64,000 bases of DNA from Corynebacterium auris (lineage in GTDB: Bacteria; Actinomycetota; Actinomycetes; Mycobacteriales; Mycobacteriaceae). The notes under the pieces were generated by a model. It worked only from the letters and a program-made list of their open reading frames with translations, ran no database searches and was not told the origin of the DNA. This document shows, one piece after another, positions 34,462-45,571 of the stretch (position 1 is its first letter; every line of letters starts with the position of its first letter). The stretch is taken from positions 1,165,991 through 1,229,990 of the forward strand of contig NZ_CP047047.1 of NCBI RefSeq assembly GCF_030408575.1, in the 5' to 3' direction. A program made the position numbers and the translations under genes.

Positions 34462-35789
34462 TGTTGACCGTCGACCGCTCCCTGCCCACCTCCCTGCCCG
34501 TCCAAATCGCCGCGGGCATGCGCGACCTCGTCGCCTCCGGCCGCCTCGCCGCGGGAGATCGCGTGCCCTCCACGCGCGAGCTGGCGGAGCGCCTTCACGT
34601 CTCCCGCGGCAGCGTGGTCGCCGCCTACGACCAGCTCACGGCCGAGGGCATCCTTCTCGCCACCCAGGGCGCGCCCACCGTGGTGCACCCCGAACTGCCC
34701 CGCTTGGCCGCGCCCCATCCCCGCCCCGCGCCTCCGACGCGGCGGTCCCGGCCCCGCGCCATCTCGCTCGCTCCAACCTCCGGACACGCCGGAACGATCC
34801 GTCCGGCAGCGTGGCGCCGGGCCTGGCGCGAGGCCGCCGCGGCTGCAGACCAGCCGGTGGACAAGGCGGGCCAGCCCTACCTGCGCGCCGCCGTGGCCGA
34901 ACACCTGCGCCTTGCCCGCGGCCTTCCCACCCAGCCGGGAAACGTCCTGGTCACCGGCGGGGCGCGCGAGGGCCTGCTGCTCATCCTCATGTCGCTCGGG
35001 AAAGCGCTGCGCGTCGGTGTGGAGGATCCCGGCCACCCGGGGCTGCGCAGGATCATCCCGCTCGCCGGCCACACCCCCGTGACGTGTGTGACGGATGGCC
35101 AGGGGGTGGTCGTCGACAAGCTGCCCTCCAACCTTGATGCCGTGCTGGTCACCCCCTCCCACCTCTACCCGCTCGGCGCTTTCATGCCCGCCCCGCGGCG
35201 CATCGCGCTGTTGGAGTGGGCCGCGCGCGCAGGTGTCGTGGTCATCGAGGACGACTTCAACAGCGAGCTGCGCTACCGCCTTAGCCCGCAGCCGCCGCTC
35301 GCGGCGCTGGCGCGCGAGGCCACCGTGGTCACGCTCGGGACGTTCTCCACCCTGCTCAGCCGCCAGCTCAACGCGGGCTACGTGGTTGCGGATACCACCA
35401 CCGCCGACACCTTGCGCCGCACCAGGGAGGTGATGGGCATGCCCGTGTCCACCGTGACGCAGCACGCCATCGCCCACCTCCTCAACGCCGGCGACGTGCG
35501 GCGCACCACGAAGAAGGTGCACGCGCGCCTGGTGGAGCGCCGCGAAATCCTCAACAGCACGGTCTTCCCCGCCCTGCGCGCGGCGGGCGCGCGCCTGAAG
35601 TACAGCGAGGACTCGCTCGGCGTCGACGCGATCGTGGACTTCGCTGACGCTGCAAAGGCCGCCGCCTTCGACGCACGCCTGGCCCGCGGCGGCCTCACGT
35701 GCGGCCGCACCGGGGCCGGGCTGATCCTCAGCTTCGGGCACTTGAGCGACGAGGACTTCGCCCACGCGGTCAGCGTCCTCGCACCCTGA
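34461..35789 (+). CDS. pdxR: MocR-type regulator PdxR
   Basis: 442 residues: N-terminal GntR winged helix (RVPSTRELAERLHVSRGSVVAAYDQL in parts) and a C-terminal aminotransferase-like domain that senses PLP. The PLP lysine region seems to be TLGTFSTLLSRQLNAGY; the usual Ser-x-x-Lys lysine is not obvious there, so PLP binding may differ. VVIEDDFNSELRY is the family aspartate block. In C. glutamicum PdxR activates pdxST. GTG start, probably leaderless. Confidence 0.9.
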   Translation: MLTVDRSLPTSLPVQIAAGMRDLVASGRLAAGDRVPSTRELAERLHVSRGSVVAAYDQLTAEGILLATQGAPTVVHPELPRLAAPHPRPAPPTRRSRPRAISLAPTSGHAGTIRPAAWRRAWREAAAAADQPVDKAGQPYLRAAVAEHLRLARGLPTQPGNVLVTGGAREGLLLILMSLGKALRVGVEDPGHPGLRRIIPLAGHTPVTCVTDGQGVVVDKLPSNLDAVLVTPSHLYPLGAFMPAPRRIALLEWAARAGVVVIEDDFNSELRYRLSPQPPLAALAREATVVTLGTFSTLLSRQLNAGYVVADTTTADTLRRTREVMGMPVSTVTQHAIAHLLNAGDVRRTTKKVHARLVERREILNSTVFPALRAAGARLKYSEDSLGVDAIVDFADAAKAAAFDARLARGGLTCGRTGAGLILSFGHLSDEDFAHAVSVLAP

Positions 35790-35798
35790 AAGCGCGCG

Positions 35799-37316
35799 CT
35801 ACCCCAGAACCTCCACCGACACGACGCGCCGGCCGTGGTGGCCGGTGATGCGCGCCCATTCGTCGGGGCTGGCCGTGTTGGGCAGGTCCTCGCTCTCGTC
35901 CTGCTCGGTGCGCACCGCCGCCCGCAGGTGATCGGCGCGCACTCCGCTTGTCGACGCCCCCGCGATGTGGTCCTTGATCGCGAGCTTCTTGGCGCGGTCG
36001 ACGATATTGGCGATCATGGCGCCGGAGACGAAGTCGCGGTAGTGCAGGGTCTCCTCGGTCCCGTCAACGAGCTCGAGCCGGAGGTACGGACGAGGTGCGA
36101 ACAGGGCGGCCGTGGCGGCCGCGATCAGCTCCGCTACCTCGCCCTCGTGCGGGATGTCCTCGGTGAGGTAGCGGGCGAAGATATCGCGCGCCTCCTCGCG
36201 GGTGGGGCGCGAGACGCGGATCTTGATGTCGAGGCGCCCGGGGCGCAGGATCGCGGGGTCGATGAGCTCCTCGCGGTTGGTGGCGCCGATGACGATGACG
36301 TTGGCGATGTCCTCCACCCCGTCGATCTCGGTGAGGAACTGCGGCACGACGGTGGTTTCCATGTCGGAGGACACGCCCGAGCCGCGGGTGCGGAAGATGG
36401 ACTCCATCTCGTCGAAGAAAATGATCACCGGCTGGCCGGTAGCGGCCAGCTCGCGGGCGCGCTCGAAGATGAGGCGGATGCGCCGCTCGGTCTCGCCGAC
36501 GAACTTGTTCAGCAGCTCCGGGCCCTTGACGTTGATGAAGTGGGCGGTGCCGCCGTCGCCGATGCGGGCGGACAGGGAGTTAGCCACCGCTTTGGCGATG
36601 AGCGTCTTCCCGCAGCCGGGCGGGCCGTAGAGCAAAACGCCCTTCGGCGGGGTGAGGTCGTACGCGCGGTAGAGCTCGGGGTAGGAAAAGGGCAGCTCGA
36701 CCGAGTCCCTGATGGTCTCGATCTGCGTGGCCAGGCCGCCGATGTCGTCGTAGGTGACGTCGGGCACCTCCTCGAGGGAGAGCTGGTTCACCTCGGTCTT
36801 GTCCACCTTCTCGTAGGCGTAGCCCACGCGGGTGTCGCACAGGACGGTGTCGCCGGCGCGGATGCTGCCGATCAGCGGCTGCGCGAGCGAGAGGACGGAC
36901 TCGCCGCCCTGCTGGTCGGCGACGACGGCTCGGGCCTCACCGAGGCGCTCGACCACTGTCGCGAGCTGCCCGGTGTGCTCGAAGCCGCAGGCCTCGACCA
37001 CGATCGTGCCGTCCCCGAGGCGCACCAGCATGCCCGGGGCAAGCGCCTGCGGCGACAGTAGCGGCGAGACCTTGACGCGCATGCGCCGACCCGAGGTGAA
37101 CACCTCGGCCTCCATGCCCTTGGGGGAGGCGCCCAGAAAGATGCCGTACGTGCTGGCGGGCTCCTCCAGCGCCTCGAGCTGTGCGTAGAGGTCGGTGAGC
37201 TTGTCGCGGCTGGCCTTGAGAAGCTCCGCGAGCTTCTTGTTGCGCGAGCTCATCGCCTGGTTCTCGCGCTTGAGTTCGCGCAGCTGGGGGCCGAAAGCGT
37301 CATCCTCGATAGCCAT
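35799..37316 (-). CDS. arc: AAA+ ATPase ARC (Mpa homologue) without proteasome motif
   Basis: 505 residues: N-terminal coiled coil (about 10-50) that binds Pup, two OB folds (55-180), and an AAA domain with Walker A GPPGCGKT (231-238) and Walker B IIFFDE (298-303). It unfolds pupylated proteins. The C-terminus reads VVSVEVLG and lacks the GQYL motif that docks Mpa on the 20S proteasome, in agreement with the absence of proteasome genes. The -10 hexamer begins with the trmI stop codon, 6 bases before the ATG. Confidence 0.95.
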   Translation of the reverse strand: MAIEDDAFGPQLRELKRENQAMSSRNKKLAELLKASRDKLTDLYAQLEALEEPASTYGIFLGASPKGMEAEVFTSGRRMRVKVSPLLSPQALAPGMLVRLGDGTIVVEACGFEHTGQLATVVERLGEARAVVADQQGGESVLSLAQPLIGSIRAGDTVLCDTRVGYAYEKVDKTEVNQLSLEEVPDVTYDDIGGLATQIETIRDSVELPFSYPELYRAYDLTPPKGVLLYGPPGCGKTLIAKAVANSLSARIGDGGTAHFINVKGPELLNKFVGETERRIRLIFERARELAATGQPVIIFFDEMESIFRTRGSGVSSDMETTVVPQFLTEIDGVEDIANVIVIGATNREELIDPAILRPGRLDIKIRVSRPTREEARDIFARYLTEDIPHEGEVAELIAAATAALFAPRPYLRLELVDGTEETLHYRDFVSGAMIANIVDRAKKLAIKDHIAGASTSGVRADHLRAAVRTEQDESEDLPNTASPDEWARITGHHGRRVVSVEVLG

Positions 37317-37325
37317 ATGTCCACC

Positions 37326-39387
<2,062 letters not shown>

Positions 39388-39392
39388 GCTCC

Positions 39393-39403
39393 CACTCTAA
39401 GAT
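39393..39403. promoter_or_regulatory. overlapping divergent leaderless promoters (M18 peptidase / RecB-type)
   Basis: The minus strand carries TAGAGT (39398 to 39393) and the plus strand TAAGAT (39398-39403); they share one base pair. The predicted start sites fall within 0-3 bases of the ATG codons at 39387 and 39413. Transcription from the two must be mutually exclusive. Confidence 0.55.
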
Positions 39404-39412
39404 GGATGCATC

Positions 39413-40222
39413 ATGAAACCACTTGCACTCTCCCCTTCGCGCGCCTCCGACTACAAGCAATGCCCTCTCCTCTACCGCCTGAGGGCCATCGACCGGCTGC
39501 CGGAGGAGAAAACGGAGGCGCAGGTCAAAGGCACGCTCGTGCACGCGGTGTTGGAGGAGATGCACGGCTGGCCGCGCGCCGAGCGCACGTACCCGGCCGC
39601 CGTAAAACGGATCCGGCCGCAGTGGGAGAAGATGGTTGCCGAGGACGCCTCGTGCGCCGAGCCCATCGCCGACACGCACCAGCTGTTCGTCGACGCGCGA
39701 GCGCTGATCCGCGGCTACTTCGAGATGGAAAACCCGCTCGGCTTCGACTCCCGCGAACAGGAGATGTACGTAGACACCGTCCTGCCGAACGGTGTACCCG
39801 TGCGCGGGTTCATCGACCGCGTCGACGTCGCCCCGACGGGCGAGGTGCGGGTTGTCGACTACAAGACGGGAAAGAAACCGCTGCCTCGCTACTCCGCCGA
39901 CGCGCAGTTCCAGATGCGCTTCTACGCGCTCGTCTACTGGCGGCTGTTCGGGGAGATCCCCACGCAGCTGCGGTTGATGTACCTCAAGGTCGTCGATTCG
40001 CTCTTCCTCTCCCCCTCGCGCGAGGAGCTGGAGTACTTCGAGCGCGACCTCGGTGACCTGTGGGCCAAAATCGAGGCGGACGGCCGGGAGGGAACGTACC
40101 GGCCCCAGAAATCCAAGCTCTGCGGGTGGTGTTCCTTCCAGGCCGTCTGCCCCGCCTTCGGCGGCACGCCGCCGGACTACCCGGGGTGGCCGGGCTCGGC
40201 GGCGGACGGGAAAGGCGCCTAG
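39413..40222 (+). CDS. RecB/Cas4-type PD-(D/E)XK nuclease with Fe-S cysteines
   Basis: 269 residues. The core VRVVDYKTGKKPLPRY is the PD-(D/E)XK active-site block, with GTLVHAVLEEM holding the upstream histidine. Four cysteines, C17, C237, C240 and C246, are placed as in the iron-staple of AddB/Cas4 nucleases, where the N- and C-terminal ends are joined by a [4Fe-4S] cluster. It is a stand-alone exonuclease-like protein common in actinobacteria; no CRISPR genes are near. Stop codons of this gene and fhs share CTAG. Confidence 0.88.
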   Translation: MKPLALSPSRASDYKQCPLLYRLRAIDRLPEEKTEAQVKGTLVHAVLEEMHGWPRAERTYPAAVKRIRPQWEKMVAEDASCAEPIADTHQLFVDARALIRGYFEMENPLGFDSREQEMYVDTVLPNGVPVRGFIDRVDVAPTGEVRVVDYKTGKKPLPRYSADAQFQMRFYALVYWRLFGEIPTQLRLMYLKVVDSLFLSPSREELEYFERDLGDLWAKIEADGREGTYRPQKSKLCGWCSFQAVCPAFGGTPPDYPGWPGSAADGKGA

Positions 40223-41874
40223 AACAGGCCCGAGACGACGCCGTTTTCGTCGACGTCGATGTTGTTGGCGGCCGGCTTCGACGGCAGGCCCGGCATGGTC
40301 ATGACCTCGCCGGTCAGCGCCACGACGAAGCCCGCGCCGGTGAGCGGGATGAGCTTGCGCACGTGGAGCGTGTGGCCCTCCGGTGCGCCCAGGAGGGAAG
40401 GCTCCTCGGAGAAGGAGTACTGCGTCTTGGACATGCACACGGGCAGGGTGTCAAAGCCGTTGTCCTTGAGGGTACCCAAGTCCCGCAGCGCGTTGACGGA
40501 GTACTCGACCTTGCCCGCGCGGTAGATCTCGCGCGCGATGGTCGCGATCGCGTTCTCGACGCCGTCGGCGGGGTCGTAGAGCTGCCGGGAGGTGCCCTCG
40601 CTGAGGTTGTCCAACAGGGTCTCGGCGAGCTCGCCCGCACCGTCGCCGCCCTTGCCCCACACGTCGCACTCCGCCAGCGCCACGCCGCGGCGCTCGGCCC
40701 ACTCACGGACGGCGTTGCGCTCCGCCTCCGTGTCCGAGGTGAACAGGTTCACCGCAACGACCGGGGTGACGCCGAACTTAGCCACGTTTTCCACGTGGCG
40801 CTCGAGGTTGACGATGCCCTCCGTGACCGCGTTGACGTTCTCTTCGGTCAGGTCCTCCTTTGCCACGCCCGCGTTGTACTTCATGGAACGGATGGTGGCA
40901 ACGACCACGGCGCCCGCCACGTCGAGGTCGCCGTAGCGCGCCTTGATGTCGAAGAACTTCTCCGCGCCCAGATCGGAGCCGAACCCGGCCTCGGTGAGGA
41001 CGATGTCGGAGAGGTTCTGCGCGGTGCGGGTGGCCAGCAGCGTGTTGCAGCCGTGCGCGATGTTGGCGAAGGGCCCGCCGTGGACCAGGGCGGGCGTGCC
41101 GCCGAGGGTCTGCACCAGGTTCGGGTTGATGGCCTCCTTGAGCAGCGTCGCCAGGGCGCCCTCGGCGCCGAGCTGGCCCGCGGTCACCGGGCGCTTGTCG
41201 AAGGTCAGGCCGACAGTGATGTTGGCCAGGCGTTCCTTCAGGTCCGCCAGGTCGGAGGCCAGGCCGAGGATGGCCATGATCTCGGAGGCGGCGGTGATGG
41301 TGAAGCCGGTCTGTGTGGGCACGCCGTCGCCCGGGCCGCCGAGCCCGGTGACCACCCGGCGCAGGGAGCGGTCGTTGACGTCGAGGCAGCGCTGCCAAGT
41401 GATGCGGCGCGGGTCAATGCCCAGCTCGTTGCCCTTCTGGATGTGGTTGTCGATCAGCGCCGCGAGCGTGTTCGTGGCGGAGGTGACGGCGTGGAAGTCC
41501 CCGGTGAAGTGCAGGTTGATGTTTTCCATCGGCACCACCTGGGAGTAGCCGCCGCCGGCGGCGCCGCCCTTGATGCCCATGACCGGGCCGAGGGAGGGCT
41601 CTCGGAGCGCAACCATGGCGTTGCGGCCCATCTTCGCCAGCGCATCGGCCAGGCCGATGAGCACGGTGGATTTGCCCTCGCCGGCCGGGGTCGGGGATAC
41701 CCCGGTGACCAGGACGACCTTGCCGGGGTTGGACTCCGCCACGCGCTTCGCATTGACCTTGGCCATGTAGTGGCCGTACGGGATGAGCGCGTCGGCGGGG
41801 ACCCCCGCCCGCTCGGCGATGTCAGTGATGGGTTCGAGTGTGTGGGCTTGGGCGATGTCGACGTCTGTAGTCAT
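40219..41874 (-). CDS. fhs: formate--tetrahydrofolate ligase
   Basis: 551 residues. Uses ATP, formate and tetrahydrofolate to make 10-formyl-THF for C1 metabolism. P-loop: VSPTPAGEGKSTVLIGL; FTGDFHAVTSATNTLAALID and PVVAVNLFTSDTEAE are family blocks; VCMSKTQYSFS lies near the C-terminus. ATG preceded by TAGCCT 6 bases upstream, probable leaderless. Not a universal neighbour of aspA in corynebacteria, so it may be a lineage-specific insertion at this spot. Confidence 0.96.
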   Translation of the reverse strand: MTTDVDIAQAHTLEPITDIAERAGVPADALIPYGHYMAKVNAKRVAESNPGKVVLVTGVSPTPAGEGKSTVLIGLADALAKMGRNAMVALREPSLGPVMGIKGGAAGGGYSQVVPMENINLHFTGDFHAVTSATNTLAALIDNHIQKGNELGIDPRRITWQRCLDVNDRSLRRVVTGLGGPGDGVPTQTGFTITAASEIMAILGLASDLADLKERLANITVGLTFDKRPVTAGQLGAEGALATLLKEAINPNLVQTLGGTPALVHGGPFANIAHGCNTLLATRTAQNLSDIVLTEAGFGSDLGAEKFFDIKARYGDLDVAGAVVVATIRSMKYNAGVAKEDLTEENVNAVTEGIVNLERHVENVAKFGVTPVVAVNLFTSDTEAERNAVREWAERRGVALAECDVWGKGGDGAGELAETLLDNLSEGTSRQLYDPADGVENAIATIAREIYRAGKVEYSVNALRDLGTLKDNGFDTLPVCMSKTQYSFSEEPSLLGAPEGHTLHVRKLIPLTGAGFVVALTGEVMTMPGLPSKPAANNIDVDENGVVSGLF

Positions 41875-41880
41875 ACCCCC

Positions 41881-41886
41881 AGGCTA
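41881..41886 (-). promoter_or_regulatory. -10 hexamer of fhs (leaderless)
   Basis: TAGCCT on the minus strand, 6 bases before the fhs ATG; predicted start at or next to the A of ATG. Confidence 0.5.
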
Positions 41887-41902
41887 CAGACGCGCGGGCC
41901 GA

Positions 41903-43327
41903 CTAGTCCTCGTTCAAGTAGAGCTTGCCCCGGAACTCGGGGTGCATGAGGTTTTCCATGCTGAACACCCGATCGAGGTCTTCCTCGCTCATCAGGTCGC
42001 GCTCGAGAACGAGTTCGCGCACGCTACGGCCGGTTTCCGCCGCCTCTTTGCCGATCAGGTCGCCGTTGTGGTGGCCGATGTACGGGTTGAGGTAGGTGAC
42101 AATTCCAATGGAATTGGTCACATACTCCTTGCACACCTCTTTATTGGCGGTAATCCCGTCCACGCACTTCTCGCGCAGGGTGCGCGCGGCGTTGCGCAGA
42201 AGGTTGATCGAGCCGAAAATCGACTCGGCGATGACGGGCTCCATGACGTTGAGCTGCAGCTGGCCGGACTCGGAGGCCATGGTGACGGTGATGTCGTTGC
42301 CGAAGACCTTGAAGCAGACCTGGTTGACCACCTCGGGGATCACCGGGTTGACCTTCGCGGGCATGATCGACGAGCCCGCCTGCCGCTCCGGCAGGTTAAT
42401 CTCGTTCAGGCCCGCGCGCGGGCCGGAGGACAAAAGCCGCAGGTCGTTGCAGATCTTGGAGAGCTTCATCGCGGCGCGCTTGATCGCCGAGTGCATCATG
42501 ACGTAGCTGCCGGTGTCCGAGGTCGCCTCGATGAGGTCCGGCGAGGCCTGGATGTTCAGGCCGGTGACCTCCCGCAGGGCGGCGACAACCTGGTCGCGGT
42601 AGCCGGAAGGCGTGTTGATCCCGGTACCGATCGCAGTCGCCCCGAGATTGACCTCCAAGAGCGCTTCCGCCGCGCTCTGGATGGTGCGCTGCTCCTCCAG
42701 TAGGTTCGCGCCGAAGGCGGTGAACTCCTGGCCGAGGGTCATCGGCACCGCGTCCTGCAGCTGCGTGCGGCCCATCTTGATGACGTCCTGGAACTCGTCG
42801 CCTTTCGCGCGGAACGCCTTCTGGAGCTCGTCGAGCTCCTCCAGCAGGCCCTGGACGGCGTAGTAGACCCCGAGGCGGAAACCGGTCGGGTACGCGTCGT
42901 TGGTGGACTGGGACATGTTGACGTCGTCGTTCGGGTTGACGGCGTCGTAGTCGCCTTTCTCGCGGCCGAGGTGTTTGAGCGCGAGGTTCGCCACCACCTC
43001 GTTCGTGTTCATGTTCACCGAGGTGCCCGCGCCGCCCTGGAAGGCGTCGATCGGGAACTGGTCGAGGCAGCGCCCTTCCTCGAGGATCTGGTCGCAGGCC
43101 CACATGATCGCATCTGCCTTCTTCTTGGGCAGGGTGTGAAGGCGACGGTTCGCCATCGCGGCCGCCTTCTTCACCTGCACCATCCCCCGAATGAATTCGG
43201 GCAGGTCGTTGATCGTGGAGCTGGAAATGCGGAAGTTGTCCATGGCCCGCAGCGTGTGTACGCCGTAGTACACGTCGCCGGGCACCTCCATGGAGCCGAG
43301 CAGATCTTCTTCAGTACGAGTTTGCAT
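41903..43327 (-). CDS. aspA: aspartate ammonia-lyase
   Basis: 474 residues. Converts L-aspartate to fumarate and ammonia. Fumarase/aspartase superfamily signature [15 protein letters not shown] is present, as are [33 protein letters not shown] and [17 protein letters not shown]. The ATG at 43327 (MQTRT) is chosen: TATGAT ends 7 bases before it, which would place the transcription start at this codon and leaves two upstream ATGs outside the message. Confidence 0.95.
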   Translation of the reverse strand: MQTRTEEDLLGSMEVPGDVYYGVHTLRAMDNFRISSSTINDLPEFIRGMVQVKKAAAMANRRLHTLPKKKADAIMWACDQILEEGRCLDQFPIDAFQGGAGTSVNMNTNEVVANLALKHLGREKGDYDAVNPNDDVNMSQSTNDAYPTGFRLGVYYAVQGLLEELDELQKAFRAKGDEFQDVIKMGRTQLQDAVPMTLGQEFTAFGANLLEEQRTIQSAAEALLEVNLGATAIGTGINTPSGYRDQVVAALREVTGLNIQASPDLIEATSDTGSYVMMHSAIKRAAMKLSKICNDLRLLSSGPRAGLNEINLPERQAGSSIMPAKVNPVIPEVVNQVCFKVFGNDITVTMASESGQLQLNVMEPVIAESIFGSINLLRNAARTLREKCVDGITANKEVCKEYVTNSIGIVTYLNPYIGHHNGDLIGKEAAETGRSVRELVLERDLMSEEDLDRVFSMENLMHPEFRGKLYLNED

Positions 43328-43334
43328 GAAGGCC

Positions 43335-43340
43335 ATCATA
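43335..43340 (-). promoter_or_regulatory. -10 hexamer of aspA (leaderless)
   Basis: TATGAT on the minus strand, 7 bases before the ATG at 43327. It decides between three possible start codons. Confidence 0.55.
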
Positions 43341-43381
43341 CGCAATGCGCGCCCGCGCTCCCTGTCACGGAAAAAACCAGG

Positions 43382-44230
43382 TCACAGCCGCGCAATGCGC
43401 AGTTCTGTGGCCAGGATTCCCTCCGCTCCGACGTTGGCGAGCTCGTCCATCACCTTGTTCGCCTCCGGTCGCGGCACCATCGCGCGCACGGCCACCCAGC
43501 CCTCGCGCGAGAGCGGGGAGACCGTGGGGCCCGTAATACCCGGCGTGATCGCCGCCGAGGAGTCGAGGGCCTCGCGGGAGATGTTGTAGTCGATCATCAG
43601 GTAGTTCTGGGCGTTCAGGATGCCGGTGATGCGCTTGAGCAGGACGTCGTGACGCGCGTCGAGCTCGAAGCCCTTCCGCTTGACGACGACCGCCTCGCTG
43701 CTCGTAATAGGATCGCCGAACGGGGCGAGTCCCTGCTGGCGCAGGGTCTGACCGGTAGACACGACATCCGCGATGGCGTCCGCGACGCCGAGCTTGATGG
43801 AGATCTCCACGGCGCCGTCGAGGCGGATCACCTCGGCCGGGCGAATGCCACGGGCCGCGAGGTAGTCCTCGACGAGGTGCGGGTAGGAGGTGGCGATGCG
43901 CCTGCCGGCGAGGTCCTCGACAGCCCAGCGCTCGTCCTGCGGGGCGGCGAAGCGGAAGGTGGAGCGCCCGAAGCCGAGCTGGAGCACCTCCTCGACCTTC
44001 GCGCGCGAGTCGAGGGCGAGGTCGCGGCCGGTGATGCCGAGGTCGAGGTGGCCCTGCGCGACGTAGATGGCGATGTCCTTGGGCCGCAGGTAGAAAAACT
44101 CGACGCCGTTGTCCTCGTCGGCGACGTTGAGGGCCTTGTGCAGGCCGCGGCCCTTATACCCGGCCTCGGCGAGGACCTCCATCGCCTTGTCGGACAGGGA
44201 TCCCTTGTTGGGCACGGCAATCTTGATCAT
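43382..44230 (-). CDS. hisG: ATP phosphoribosyltransferase, long form
   Basis: 282 residues. First step of histidine synthesis: joins PRPP and ATP. Length and the C-terminal regulatory domain (about 210-282, GPTVSPLSREGWVAVRAMVPR in parts) make it the long HisG form, inhibited by histidine and independent of HisZ. Motifs: IAVPNKGSLSDKAMEVL, DLGITGRDLALDSRAKVEEVL in parts, and DAIADVVSTGQTLRQQGL, the PRPP loop region. ATG at 44230 directly begins the conserved strand; 11 bases after hisE. Confidence 0.96.
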   Translation of the reverse strand: MIKIAVPNKGSLSDKAMEVLAEAGYKGRGLHKALNVADEDNGVEFFYLRPKDIAIYVAQGHLDLGITGRDLALDSRAKVEEVLQLGFGRSTFRFAAPQDERWAVEDLAGRRIATSYPHLVEDYLAARGIRPAEVIRLDGAVEISIKLGVADAIADVVSTGQTLRQQGLAPFGDPITSSEAVVVKRKGFELDARHDVLLKRITGILNAQNYLMIDYNISREALDSSAAITPGITGPTVSPLSREGWVAVRAMVPRPEANKVMDELANVGAEGILATELRIARL

Positions 44231-44241
44231 GGCTGCTCTTT

Positions 44242-44505
44242 TTAGAGGTAGCGGTAGATGTCGTCCGGGGTGAGCCCGCGCTTCAGCATCATCACCTGCG
44301 TCCAGTAGATAAGCTGGCTCATCTCCTCGGCGAGCTCCGCGTCCGACTGGTACTCGGAGGCGATCCACACCTCGCCGGCTTCCTCGATGATCTTCTTCCC
44401 GATGAAATGCTCCCCCTTCTCCAGCGCCTCGACGGTTCCGGAGCCCGCGGGGCGCTCCTCGGCCTTGCGGGAGAGTTCGGCAAAGAGATCATCGAAGGTT
44501 TTCAC
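44242..44505 (-). CDS. hisE: phosphoribosyl-ATP pyrophosphatase
   Basis: 87 residues. Hydrolyses phosphoribosyl-ATP to phosphoribosyl-AMP, second step of histidine synthesis. The MazG-like helical core shows [21 protein letters not shown] (metal-binding glutamates, in parts) and the terminal [21 protein letters not shown]. Together with hisG it forms the hisEG operon separate from the main his cluster, as in C. glutamicum. The GTG follows TAGAGT by 8 bases. Confidence 0.96.
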   Translation of the reverse strand: MKTFDDLFAELSRKAEERPAGSGTVEALEKGEHFIGKKIIEEAGEVWIASEYQSDAELAEEMSQLIYWTQVMMLKRGLTPDDIYRYL

Positions 44506-44511
44506 GCTGGT

Positions 44512-45198
44512 CTACTCTATCCCATCGGCCCGCGCGGCCGCGCCGAACCACCTGTCCACGTCGGCCGCGCCCGCGCCGAGGAAGCACTCGGGCGCGAAGG
44601 GCGTAACCCCCTCCGGCACCTCCGTGGCCAAGCCGAGCACTGTGCAGCCCGCTGCCGCGGCGGCGCTCATCCCGGCCCACGAGTCCTCAAACACAAGGCA
44701 GTCGGCGGGGCGCTCCCCGACGCGGCGGGCGGCCTCCAGGTACATGTCGGGGGCGGGCTTGGGGCGGGCGACCTCGTCGGCCGTGATGGAGTCGACGAAG
44801 AAGTGGGCGCCGACGGCGGTGATGCAGGCGTCGGCAAGCTGGCGCTCGGTGTTCGTGGTCACGAGCATCCGCATGCCGGCCTCGGCGAGGGAGCTCAAAA
44901 GCCCCCGGACCCCGGGGTTCGGCTCGAGGCCGGTGCTGAACAGCTGCGCCATCCGGCCGTAGATCCAAGAGTGGTAGCGCTCGTAATCGCCCTCGCGCAG
45001 GGTGTAGCCCGCGTGGTCCGCGCACACGCGCAAGGTGTTGGCGAAGCTGCCGCCCACGGTCTTTTCCCGCACCTGCGGCGTGAGCGGGCGGCCGAGCATC
45101 TCCGCGAGCTCGTAGGTAGCAATGCCCCACAGCGGTTCGGTGTCGACGAGCGTGCCATCCATGTCCCAAAAGATGGCGCGCGGGGTAGCGCTATTCAC
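44512..45198 (-). CDS. HAD-superfamily phosphatase
   Basis: 228 residues. Motif I WDMDGTLVDTEPLW with nucleophile D12 and D14, a helical cap, motif II VTTNTERQLADACI, and motifs III/IV with KPAPDMYLEA and CLVFEDSWAG. It resembles beta-phosphoglucomutase/phosphatase-like HADs acting on small phospho-metabolites; the substrate is unknown. GTG start overlaps the end of the preceding small gene by 8 bases. Confidence 0.88.
   Translation of the reverse strand: MNSATPRAIFWDMDGTLVDTEPLWGIATYELAEMLGRPLTPQVREKTVGGSFANTLRVCADHAGYTLREGDYERYHSWIYGRMAQLFSTGLEPNPGVRGLLSSLAEAGMRMLVTTNTERQLADACITAVGAHFFVDSITADEVARPKPAPDMYLEAARRVGERPADCLVFEDSWAGMSAAAAAGCTVLGLATEVPEGVTPFAPECFLGAGAADVDRWFGAAARADGIE
44514..44519 (-). 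promoter_or_regulatory. -10 hexamer of hisE-hisG
   Basis: TAGAGT on the minus strand, 8 bases before the hisE GTG, overlapping the last codon and stop of the HAD gene. Confidence 0.45.
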
Positions 45199-45571
45199 AC
45201 TCAGGCAGATCGTTGAGGGCCTCGTCGTCCGCGCCCGTCGCGGCTGCGGCGCGGAACACCAGGGATTCCAGGTCGGACTTCTCCTCCGGTTCGAGCACCG
45301 CGTCGCCGTGCTGGGCGTTGAACTCGTTGACGTTGTTGTAGAACGCAGCCACGACCTTGGACAGGGCCTCGCCGTCCGGGTCGTCGCCGAGCAGCTCGAG
45401 GGCGTCGAGGAAAGACTCGATGATCTGCTTCAGTGCGGGCAGAACTTCGGGGTCGAAGGGCTGTTCCCACAGCTCCTTGTCTTCCTCCCGCAGGTAGGAG
45501 CCGGAGGCGAAGGTGGTCAGGTCGGCGATGAACTCGTCGACGTCGGGTTGAAACTGCTCGCGGATGCTCAT
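45191..45571 (-). CDS. conserved hypothetical protein in the mshC operon
   Basis: 126 residues, acidic, all-helical by appearance, without membrane segments or recognised motif. ATG overlaps the mshC stop by 4 bases (ATGA) and its end overlaps the HAD gene, so mshC, this gene and the HAD gene are probably one transcription unit. A single cysteine lies at the extreme C-terminus (LPECE). Function unknown. Confidence 0.7.
   Translation of the reverse strand: MSIREQFQPDVDEFIADLTTFASGSYLREEDKELWEQPFDPEVLPALKQIIESFLDALELLGDDPDGEALSKVVAAFYNNVNEFNAQHGDAVLEPEEKSDLESLVFRAAAATGADDEALNDLPECE

Noticed and set aside
39413..40222. Cas4 of a CRISPR system
   Set aside because: The nuclease has Cas4-like cysteines, but there is no repeat array and no other cas gene; stand-alone RecB-type nucleases are common in actinobacteria.
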